The position numbers were made by a program, and so were the translations under genes. Shown piece after piece: positions 55,839-64,000 of a stretch of 64,000 nt of DNA. Each line of letters opens with the position of its first letter. Position 1 is the stretch's first letter. The DNA lies in NCBI GenBank assembly GCA_029216955.1, contig JANAVB010005597.1:44079466-44143465 (forward strand), read 5' to 3'. This stretch comes from Iris pallida (lineage: Eukaryota; Streptophyta; Magnoliopsida; Asparagales; Iridaceae). The notes beneath the pieces are model-generated. The model did no database searches. It was not told the DNA's origin and saw only the letters and a list, made by a program, of their open reading frames with translations.

Positions 55839-56858
55839 CTATAACTCAGGCAATTCCTCAGCATCAGAAGGCATCTCGGAATCCTGAGTGTTGGTCATGG
55901 TCTGATCCTCGACGAATACCATGTCCTTGCTTCTGTAGAGCTTTCTTTCTACCGGGTCGTAGAGTCTATAGCCAAACTCATCCCGACCGTAGCCGACAAA
56001 GATGCATCGCCTCGTCTTCGGCTCAAGTTTGGTCCTCTCGTCTTTCGGTACATGCACGAAGGCCTTACAGCCAAACACTCGAAGGTGATTGTATGACGGC
56101 TCTTTGCCGTACTATACTTTGTCAGGCACATCATCCTGCAAAGGAGCACTAGGAGACAAATTAATAACATAAGCGGCTGTGAGAAAAGCCTCACCCCAAT
56201 AACTGCCCGGCAAGTTTGCTTCTGATGGCAAATACCGTACCCTCTCTATCAGTGTCCTGTTCATGCGCTCCGCTACACCATTGAGCTGAGGTGTCTTTAG
56301 CGGAGTCTTCTGGTGTCGTATCCCATGCTCTCTGCAATAAGCATCAAAGGGACCGATGTATTTGCCGCCATTGTCGGACCGAACACACAATAACTTCTTG
56401 CCCGTCTCTCTTTCAACAGAGGCCTGAAACTCTTTGAAAGTAGGCAGCACCTGATCCTTGGTCTTTAAGGCATAGACCCAAACCTTCCTGGAACATTCAT
56501 CAATAAAAGTTACAAAGTAAGAAGCACCACCAATAGATTTTACCTTCATAGGACCGCAGACATCCGAGTGAATCAACTCGAGCAACGCCGGCTTCCTTGA
56601 ACTTGGGTGACTTTGGAAAGACACCCTATTTTGCTTCCCAGCTAAGCAGTGCGTGCACTTCTCCAACTTTGTAGACTTGAGCCCTGGAATCACCTTCCTG
56701 TTCACCAAGTAGCTCATCCCCTTCTCGCTGATATGGCCGAGCCGCCTGTACCACAACTCGGTAGACGCATCACTGACTGCGTTCACCTCCTGTGTCCCCT
56801 GTGCGCTCCCCTCCATATAGTAGAGACCAGACTTCTTGATTCCTCTGGCAATCACCAT
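55839..56858 (-). pseudogene. Copia B integrase
   Basis: Integrase with HRRLGHISEKG-like pre-domain (here WYRRLGHISEKG), CTHCLAGK, Asp in HSDVCGPM, Asp in VRSDNGGKYIG and Glu in NGVAERMNRT. A TAG at 56112-56114 replaces a Trp present in copia A. The C-terminal part (FGCKAFVHVPKDERTK) continues to 55839, where a GAG is turned to TAG. Confidence 0.9.
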
Positions 56859-56876
56859 CGAACCTCTAGAAAGCTT

Positions 56877-58020
56877 CTACTGACTATTTTCGAAGAGACT
56901 GAAGAATCCCTCATCATCCAACCTTCCAACCGACACCAGGTTGAAACGGATACCAGGGACATGACGAACATCTTTGAGAACAAGGACTGCACCCGTCTTC
57001 GTCCTCAAATGCACATCTCCAAAGGAAACCGCCTTTGACACATCTCCATTATCCATCTTCGACACTCCACAGTCGTCTGTCGTGTAAGTGGCAAATAGTT
57101 CCCTGTTGTGAGATACATGCGCTGAAGCCCTTGAGTCCACCAGCCAAGAATTGTCATCGCAGGCGAGGTTTGTGATAACCTCATCACCTACGACGATCAC
57201 ATCGCCTCCATGTATCGAAGTCGCTGCTGTAGTATTCTCATCTTGCTTTCCCTTGTCGTCCTTCTTCTCTCTCTTCCAAGCGAAACAGTTCCGCTTGATG
57301 TGGCCCTTCTTGCCACAATGGCAACACTCCGAGTCCTCGTACCGACCCTTGGACTTCCCCCTGCTCTTGTCTCTGCCACCACCTGGATCCCTGTTTTTGC
57401 CCCTTCCACGACTCTCCGAAACTAGTGCCTCTGAGTGATGGGATGTGGATGAAGTGTCCTGAGAACGTCTCCGCATCTCTTCATTCAGTACCCCGCTCTT
57501 GGTAAACTCCAGACTGACCACGCCTTCCGGAGCAGAAGCGATCATAGATACTCGTACGGTCTCCCACGAGTCTAGCAATATACATAGCAACCAAAGTCTT
57601 TGAACCTCGTCGTCGAACTTGATTCCCATCGAGGTTAGCTGGTCCACCACGCCCTGGAACTCACTCAAGTGATCCGTAATGGATGCACCATCTTTGTACC
57701 GCAGACCCATCATCGTCCGGATCAGGAACAATTTATTTACCCCGGTCTTTTTCGCGTACAAAGATTCCAGCTTCTCCCACAACGTCTTCGCATGCTCAAT
57801 ATTGGCAACGTGGTTGTAGACGTTCTCGTCAACGAACTGCCGCATGTACCCACACACCTGTATATGCTCGAAGTTCCAGTCCTCATCGAATTTGTCACTG
57901 GGCTTCTCGGATGCAAATACTGGAAGATGCAGCTTCTTGACGAACAACAAATCCTTCATCTTGCTCTGCCAATAATGATAGTACCGTTCAGGTTCACCAT
58001 ACGCACCGGCTTCGCGTCCA
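56877..58020 (-). pseudogene. Copia B gag-protease
   Basis: Gag with the knuckle CCHCGKKGHIKRNC. The natural start (58020, MDAKPVRMVNLNG) is separated from the rest by a 4-base deletion near 57985 relative to copia A. Protease has WLVDSRASAHVSHN: the catalytic DSG of copia A is DSR here, which should abolish activity. Ends in the TAG at 56877-56879, which is also present in copia A. Confidence 0.9.
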
Positions 58021-58086
58021 TCTCTGCTTCCTGGTTTGACTGTCAACTCTTGACACTTCTTTGAACCCAAAGCTCTGATACCACTC

Positions 58087-58820
58087 TGTTGGGAACGAAG
58101 CGCGGAAACCGTTCCCCCAAACCAGAAAGTTCTGCGAGAGAACCGAGCAAAAGCACACAAATCAAAAATGCCAAACACAATCGCAGACACAAAGATTTTT
58201 GACGTGGAAAACCCTTGCGGGAAAAACTACGGGACGATCGGAGTCTAACCCTGAAGAACCTCCACTAATGGAATAAAGAGAATACACCCTCTACAAGCTC
58301 CTCCCGATCCAACACGGATCACCACAACTCATTTGAAAGAAGAAAATTTTTGATTACGGACTCCGAAGAACAAGAGATGCCGAAAAATTATTCGAAGCAA
58401 TCTCTCCTTCACAATAGTTCTTAATCCTCTCTCTCTCTCTCAAAGATTGTAAAGCACTCTTTGTTTTGAGATGATTTTACAACTAGCATACATCACCCTT
58501 TTATAAGCCCTTGGTAACCCATACATGGAAGGCCAATATATATGGAAACTTCCAATATAAATCAATAATATATTTAATGAAAATCCAATCATAATTAGCT
58601 TACCATAATTGGAAACCCAATAATATGGAAAGCTACTATATGAAGGGTCCAATCATAAATATATAATCAAAGTAAATATGGAAATCCAATCATATATTTC
58701 CTTACCATATATGTACCAAAATAAAATCCATGCACTCCCCAAGCTTCTCCGACACACGGATGGCGCTCGTCGCTCTCCGGGGTATTCTCCACATAGGTGG
58801 AAACCCCACCCACTCCAACA
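58087..58820 (-). repeat. Copia B 5' LTR
   Basis: 734 bp, plus strand from TGTTGGGAACGAAGCG to CCACTCCAACA. TATA-like TATAAAA (minus) at 58499-58505. Primer site for tRNA-iMet at 58072-58083. Confidence 0.92.
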
Positions 58821-59490
58821 GCTTTAGCGTATACCGTCCAATGACAATTTGAACTATTAGATTTATATATAATTCCAGTAGCATTATTTAAAGTAGCTGA
58901 ACAAGTAAAATTACGTTTAATTGCTATATCACTAATAGAACTTCTAAATTTAGAACGATTCTCAAATTGTTTTCCAATAAATAATTTAGGAGTGTTAAGG
59001 CTATCAACAGAATCATCAAATTCATCATCTATTTTCAATTAGATCATCACTATTTTCATCATCATTATTACCATCATCTACTATATGTTCTTCTTCAGTA
59101 AATAGAATAACTTGGTAAGAAGAACTAGGACCAACGTTAAAATTTACATTACAAGCAGGTATATTACTTATATTATTATTTCTTGATGGGGGCGGAGTGA
59201 CATAGATATTAATATACGAGGATTGTGCATTCACTTGAAGAATAAATTTTCATGCTTCTTCACTATCTACATTTATACAATTAGACGAAAATATGTACTA
59301 ATATAAATTCGTAATCGATAGAATATTGATCAATAATTAGATTATGTAAACTAAGAAACGAAATATTTCGATCAACTAAAAGAACTTGAGTTAAACCTTC
59401 TTCATAAGCTAACCCATTTAGTACACATCTAAACGAGCATAGTATCATTAGATTTTGATCCATGCTGACAACAAGATGAACTTTCAAATG
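58821..59490 (-). pseudogene. MULE transposase, N-terminal part
   Basis: Contains FIGKQFENRSKFRSSISDIA and IKRNFTCSATLNN then NCHWTVYAKA, the MuDR-type N-terminal DNA-binding domain (usual form CPWRLYAS). Upstream pieces (59025-59234 acidic, 59281-59487 with an SLHNLI segment) look like the variable N-terminus, separated by stops. Joined in frame to 53241 beyond copia B. Confidence 0.72.
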
Positions 59491-59849
59491 GAGGTAGGAC
59501 GAGAGGTGCTTCAGCTTTCAACGAACTAGAGAGCTTCTTACTGAATGAGAGAGATTTTGAAGGAAATGAAAAAAATTTAGAGAAGTTGTTTGCTCTGATA
59601 CTTATACATAGCATTGTGGTTTAATATAGCCGTTGGAATTGAAACGTTGGAATTGTAACGTTGGAGAATCTTACAATTGGTTAAAACCTCAATCCAACAA
59701 ACAAAAAATAAACCAAATCGAAAAATACCAAACTAACTCAAACATAAAATCAACATCACACTCAACTAAAACATAAAACCAAAAAAACCAAACCAACTCA
59801 AAAGAAAAAAAAAACCAATAAGCCAACCCACCACCAACCGAGAGTGCTC

Positions 59850-59965
59850 ATTTTCAGCCACACTGTTTGTCAGAATTTGAGTTTTGCTCAAATTTCGACA
59901 AACCGTTTGGCAAAATTTGAGCATGCTCATTTTCCGTCAAACAGTCTGTCGAAACGTATCATTCT
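59850..59965. repeat. Inverted-repeat array near MULE right end
   Basis: Units such as TTTCGACAAACCGTTTGGC, CCGTCAAACAGTCTGTCG and AAATTTGAGCATGCTCA, arranged as alternating inverted copies. Related to 50355-50515. Confidence 0.7.
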
Positions 59966-60081
59966 ACCTAATTTCGGCAACATGTTATCTTATAGCAAAT
60001 TTTTACTAAATTCTTATCTGTACAGTAAATTTTTCATAAAAAAAAGGATGACAAACTTGTAATTTTTTTGATCATTTTTTG

Positions 60082-60122
60082 GACTATCCCAAGTAAAAGT
60101 GATAGTTCCCTTAGAAAAAGCC
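60082..60122 (-). repeat. MULE right terminal inverted repeat
   Basis: Reads inward GGCTTTTTCTAAGGGAACTA to ATAGTCC. Followed by the 9-bp duplication TTCAGTTAT. Confidence 0.82.
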
Positions 60123-60727
60123 TTCAGTTATTTGAATATTTGTTGAAGTACAACTATTTTGTAGTTATTTTATTTGGATGTTGCGACGAAGAGTAATTAA
60201 GAAGTAATATGGTGACCACATTTAAAATTGGTAAACTCCTCGTGGCTATTGTAAAATAGGTAAACATTTTTGGCTAGACGGACAGTCTCAGAATCAAATA
60301 GTGAGGAGAGGTGTGAGTGTGAGTAAAAACTAAGGGTGGTGGATCCAAATAACATGCAATGCAGCGTGCATAAAATTCCGTACGTTATGTCGGACATTGA
60401 AAAAAAAATCCAAAGAATTTGCAAAGTAAAATCTTAATTATTTCTTAAGTATCTTCTTAAAATTTCCAAAATTATTTTTATTTACCAAATTATTTTTTAA
60501 TTAACCAATTATTCAAGTTACTAGTCTTCTTAATTGTTTCCTTTATTATCTTCAAAACACTAACACACAGCACCGAGGTCCCCCAAACACTTAAAACTTG
60601 GGTAAAAAAAATTACAAGTCTTCCTGAGCACCTCTTCTTTCTTTATCAAATCCCATCCCATTCTATTTTTCAGAAAATTCCGATCTAACTGGTAATTTTT
60701 TCCTAAATTTGGCCATAATTGGAGAAG

Positions 60728-60728
<1 letters not shown>
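60123..60728. other. Intergenic, probably the original LecRK upstream region
   Basis: AT-rich, no gene or repeat recognised. By the MULE target duplication this stretch originally adjoined 47959, so it may hold displaced LecRK promoter sequence. Confidence 0.6.
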
Positions 60729-60803
<75 letters not shown>

Positions 60804-61069
60804 CACTATATAACGAGGCTTCAAAACGGTTCAAAAGTGAGCCGTCTAAGTCGTCATTATATCACGGCCCATTTTATTTCTAAAAAAATTAATTATATAA
60901 ATTTTTTTTTAAAAAAAGTTTAAATTTGTCAACATGAAAAATCGAACTCAACCAAACAAAAAAATATATCTCACACCTTAACCACATGAGTTAGAAGAAA
61001 TATTTAAATATAATTGGATAATATTTTTATTATGTGTCAGTATACGTGCAAAGCACGTGCATTTACTAG
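60729..61069 (+). mobile_element. Helitron-like copy, plus orientation
   Basis: Begins with (TA)n (60729-60801) then ACGAGGCTTCAAAACGG. Ends with the hairpin ACGTGCAAAGCACGT (61044-61058) and CTAG at 61066-61069 followed by T, the pattern of Helitron 3' ends. No coding region. A related inverted copy is at 62347-62801. The 5' end is uncertain because of the microsatellite. Confidence 0.6.
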
Positions 61070-61077
61070 TAGATATA

Positions 61078-61870
61078 GGATCAGGTGCCAGTGTGAGTGA
61101 TGCCAAACGTAAAAAACTTTAAAAAAATTGTCTGGCGCCAGGTTTTTTTTAAATTATAAAAAAATTACGGTGCTAATCACAATAGTGCTAGTCACACTGG
61201 CGCCAAACTAATAAATAAATAAATTTCGGCACAAGTGGAATTGACACCACATTTCTTAAAAATAATAATAATAACAAAATTTCTCGACCCGAATGAAACT
61301 GACGTCAAACTTAAAAAAAATAAAAAAATCTCGGCGCTAGTGGAACTAGCGCCACATTTCTTAAAAAAAATTTGGATACATCTGGATAAAAGCAAATAAT
61401 GTCACTTAGTTTATGACAAGTTTCACTAATATAGTACTACGACATAGGCTAAATCAAAAAATTGGAGATAAAAGCAAATAATTTTCCTGAAGATACATTT
61501 TAGGCACTAGTCAAGTACTGGTACTGATTAGTTAATTTGGATTCTAGTTGATAAATAAATTTGGATTCATTTGGATAAAAGCAAATAATTAGTATTGGTA
61601 CTGAAGATACATTCTCGGGGCCAGTGTGAGAGATTTTTTTTATTTTTTTCCTTAAAGTTTGGCGCCAGTTCCAGTGACGTCCAAGAAATTTATATTTTTT
61701 AAAAAAAATACGGCGCCAATTACACTCATCGAAAAAAAAAAGTTTGGCGCCAGTGTACCTAATGTCTTGATTATTTTTTTTAAAAAAATCTGACGGTAAT
61801 GCAATTTGCGTCGGACACTTTTTTTAATTTTTTTTAATATTTGGTGCCAGTCATAGGCCCCTGATCCCTT
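61078..61870. repeat. Degenerate GGCGCC-core array
   Basis: Roughly ten units of about 60-80 bp, each an A- or T-rich run next to forms of CTGGCGCCAG, GTGGAACTAGCGCCAC or TTTGGCGCCAG. Between 61380 and 61610 a second motif GGATAAAAGCAAATAAT recurs. The ends share GGATCAGGTGCCAG (left) and an inverse GGATCAGGGGCC (right), possible short terminal repeats. Confidence 0.7.
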
Positions 61871-62346
61871 TTTTCATAATTCTCTAAAAATTTTCATGTT
61901 ACGTGCAAATGTAGAAATTTTATCCGTTATATAAAATTTTCTGTTCTTTTTTTTTTCCCGTCAAATGCACTATTCCAACAACTTCCATCCATTTCCTTTT
62001 CCTCTGCATTTTCTCCCTTCCTAGAGACTCAAAAGGATACGTCGGTCACCATGACCCCAAAATATTCCAATGGGTGGACGACCGCCCTTGTCCCCACCTC
62101 TGCTGAATGCTCTTCTCCTTCGCCGGTGTTCGACCGCCTCTCCAAGTCCACCCTCCTCCCTCTGGCTTGGATTTATTCGATAATTAGAAACCACATATAT
62201 ATAATTAATTATGTTGTACTATCTAAATAATTAAGTCGAATTAAAGTGGTCTAATTGAGAAATAAGATTAAAGTTATAATTGTCATGAAAATAATGTGTA
62301 GATGTTAGAGATAAATTTAATTTGATGAGAGACCAAATTATATATG
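61871..62346. other. Intergenic with a GC-rich coding-like patch
   Basis: 62035-62170 is GC-rich and open on the plus strand (VFDRLSKSTLLPLAW is part of it), unlike its surroundings. No family recognised; it may be a captured exon fragment. The rest is AT-rich with nothing seen. Confidence 0.45.
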
Positions 62347-62725
62347 CTAGTCATTTTCACGTGCGTTGCACGTATAAAAAAAATCAATGATAGTATTAAT
62401 AAAGTATATATAAAAATTTAAATTATATTAGAATATTTTAAATTTAATTTCAATCTATTTTAATATGATTTGTTATGATTATTTTTACATTACAGATATG
62501 TGTTTAATTAGATAATATTATGTAGTTAATTTAAACTTAATTTTAATTTTAAACATAGTCTAATATTGGCTGGGTTTCTAATTTTTTACGTGAGGAGAGA
62601 GGGTTCGGTTATCTACACATAAGATACGAAAAGTGTTAATTCTAAAATTTTATTTTATATTTTAAAAGAGAAAATGGTTGATGATATACACGGCTTAGTC
62701 AGCTCAAGATTGAGCCATTTTGAAG

Positions 62726-62801
<76 letters not shown>
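62347..62801 (-). mobile_element. Helitron-like copy, minus orientation
   Basis: On the minus strand it starts with (TA)n (62728-62801), then GGCTTCAAAATGGCTCAA, and ends with the hairpin ACGTGCAACGCACGT (62359-62373) and CTAG at 62347-62350. Homologous to 60729-61069 at both ends. The base after CTAG is C rather than the usual T. Confidence 0.58.
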
Positions 62802-62803
<2 letters not shown>

Positions 62804-62884
62804 CCAATCCTTAATAATATCTCCACTTCCTCCTCCCCCCATTTTTATTTTAATTAGTGTTACCCTCCAATCCTTCGGGTAAAG
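62802..62884. other. Short intergenic stretch
   Basis: Pyrimidine-rich, nothing recognised. Confidence 0.5.
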
Positions 62885-64000
62885 TGTCTGTTTCCCGTTA
62901 TACGTATTTTATGTGCACGTGTACGAATTTCTAGCAATTGTCAAGTGAACCGTAGTTAGACTTGTCTTGTTTAACTTGATTTTGGTTTAAACATGTCCTA
63001 GTTTATTTGGTTTGGTTCAACATGGCTTGGCTTGGCTTGGCTTGGTTCATTTTGGTTTGAGATGAGAAGGGTTGATATATAAGTCAACTCCTCTCTCTCT
63101 CTCTCCTCCATTTATTTGTCATTTACTTCTTCAACTCCTCATTAACTCCTCTCCACCTACACCCAAGAAATCCTAGGCAAGTGCAACTTGCTTCATGAAG
63201 GATCTTAAGTTTTAGTGTTCTATTATCTTCTTTGCAAGATTCTAAGCCTCATTAGAACTTGACATTTTTGGTTTTGATGTATGGATTTTTGTAGATCTAG
63301 GTTTTGATTTCTTTTTGTTTTTCTTGGTTTTGATATATTAAAGCTTGGTATTTTCTAAAACCAGTCGTCCCAGGCTGTAGGAAATCTTGTTCTACCCAGT
63401 TTAGACCCTTGGAAGTCCCAATTCCAACTTGTTTTGAGCAAGTTATGGCATTTTGATGTTTATGTGTTATTTGAGCTCTTCTCGGTCTGTCATAGGAGAA
63501 GATGAGCAGTGAGCTCGCCTCTTGGCTCCGTGTTCCCTTGGTTGCGCGCGCTCTTTAGCGTCGCGCAACCTAGCGTGTGTGCCCCTGGCGCCACCTGTCT
63601 CCCTGGCGCCACCTGTACCCATTCGCCACCTGTCTTCCTGGCGCCACCTGTAGCCTGGCGCCCTTTGGTACCTAGGCACCCCTTGGCACCCTGGCGTCCC
63701 TTGGCCCAGGTGCACCTTGCTTGCCCTGGCGCCCCTTGCCCTAGGCGTACCCTGCTTGCCCTGGCGCCCCAGGGCACAGGCGCACCCTGCTTGCCCTGGC
63801 GCCCCTTAACCAGGTGCCACCTGTTACCTTCCTGGCGCCACCTGACTAGTGCCCCTTGTTTGCCTCGATACCCCCATGCATGTTCTCCTAGTTCTTGTTG
63901 TGTATGCTTGTGATCTTGCATGTGTCTTGCACTTTGCCTAACTTGCGACGACCCGACTTGATAACTTGTTGAGCATGAGTATGACTTGCTAGTATTGATC
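62885..64000 (+). mobile_element. P-family LTR, cut by window end
   Basis: Begins near 62885 (TGTCTGTTTCCC) and follows the same plan as the other P LTRs: GGTTTGG-rich and CTCTCT stretch, AGGCAAGT at 63175-63182, AGATCTAGGTTTTGAT, the hairpin with CTCTTTA (63541-63569), then an array (63585-63880). The exact start is less certain than in the other copies because no target duplication can be checked. Confidence 0.68.
63541..63880 (+). repeat. TGGCGCCA-core array with hairpin
   Basis: The hairpin GTTGCGCG-CGCTCTTTAGCG-T-CGCGCAAC (63541-63569) is followed by about 18 units of 14-20 bp such as CCCTGGCGCCACCTGT, cored on the palindrome TGGCGCCA or the variant TGGCGCCC. Same LTR position as the TGCGCA and AGCGTACGCT arrays. 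The long open frames here are by-products of the repeat. Confidence 0.87.

Larger units (their letters stand above)
53242..58820 (-). mobile_element. Copia B, complete but inactivated Ty1/copia element
   Basis: 5579 bp, flanked by GCTTT (53237-53241 and 58821-58825). Two LTRs (53242-53979 and 58087-58820) with roughly 20 differences, a primer site at 58072-58083, a polypurine tract (GAAGGGGAGGATT, minus strand, about 53980-53992) and a full pol region with several stop codons. Inserted in the MULE transposase. Closely related to copia A. Confidence 0.94.
47960..60122. mobile_element. Mutator-like element (MULE), nested
   Basis: Flanked by a perfect 9-bp duplication TTCAGTTAT (47951-47959 and 60123-60131), the size expected for Mutator elements. 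The ends are inverted repeats about 42 bp long and roughly 75 percent identical: GGCTTTTTCAAAAGGCATTA at left, and GGCTTTTTCTAAGGGAACTA read inward from the right; both continue to a TAGTCC. Without its two nested retroelements it is about 4.97 kb. It encodes a minus-strand MULE transposase and a plus-strand plant mobile domain gene, both broken, and holds a bZIP-like gene fragment. The left subterminal region repeats TTTGGGGCTAGTCC. Confidence 0.88.

Noticed and set aside
63467..63921. Collagen-like or Cys/Pro-rich frames on both strands
   Set aside because: They are translations of the TGGCGCCA array in the P LTR; open in several frames because of the repeat period.

Overview
This is a window of nuclear DNA from a flowering plant. 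The evidence is an L-type lectin receptor kinase gene, plant-type Ty1/copia and Ty3/gypsy elements primed by initiator-Met tRNA, a Mutator-like element carrying a plant mobile domain gene, and a Tourist-like MITE. The species cannot be named from sequence alone. The GC-rich kinase gene in AT-rich surroundings would suit a monocot or magnoliid, but that is only a guess. I see no tRNA, rRNA, bacterial or organellar genes, and only one gene looks intact.

Layout. (1) 1-17267 is a retrotransposon nest. A Ty3/gypsy element (1-5963, minus strand, running off the left edge) sits in a Ty1/copia element (5964-16791, minus, 'copia A'). Copia A also holds a complete non-autonomous LTR element 'L1' (6180-13604, target duplication CTCAT) and itself sits in the 5' LTR of a small copia remnant 'copia C' (16792-17267). 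(2) 17268-19175 is AT-rich intergenic DNA with one MITE (18299-18701). (3) 19176-45439 is a 26-kb nest built on a deleted chromovirus-like element 'R' of about 3.3 kb with 529-bp LTRs. R keeps gag, protease and the first part of RT. Its coding region is split by a truncated 'P' family element (20521-29142), which itself holds two P-family solo LTRs (21701-24444 and 24826-27807), by an L1-type solo LTR (30187-32263), and by a 4.5-kb solo LTR 'O' (32495-44765) holding a second complete non-autonomous element 'L2' (34083-41878). (4) 45772-47763 is an intact LecRK gene on the minus strand. (5) 47960-60122 is a Mutator-like element with a 9-bp target duplication, inserted 196 bp upstream of the LecRK start codon. 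It carries a broken MULE transposase, a broken plant-mobile-domain gene and what looks like a captured bZIP gene fragment, and it is interrupted by a gypsy solo LTR (48224-49831) and a complete but inactivated copia element 'copia B' (53242-58820). (6) 60123-64000 is intergenic DNA with two inverted Helitron-like copies, a degenerate GGCGCC array and the start of a third P-family LTR.

Nearly all boundaries rest on target-site duplications read directly from the sequence, so the relative order of insertion is well supported. The least expected signals are in the P-family LTRs. All four copies carry, at the same place, a short-unit array next to a GCGC-TCTTTA-GCGC hairpin, but the palindromic core of the array differs between copies (TGCGCA, AGCGTACGCT, TGGCGCCA). 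The same LTRs keep a short peptide-like segment with third-position changes. L1 and L2 appear to be non-coding parasites whose LTR ends and leader match the autonomous gypsy element at the left edge.
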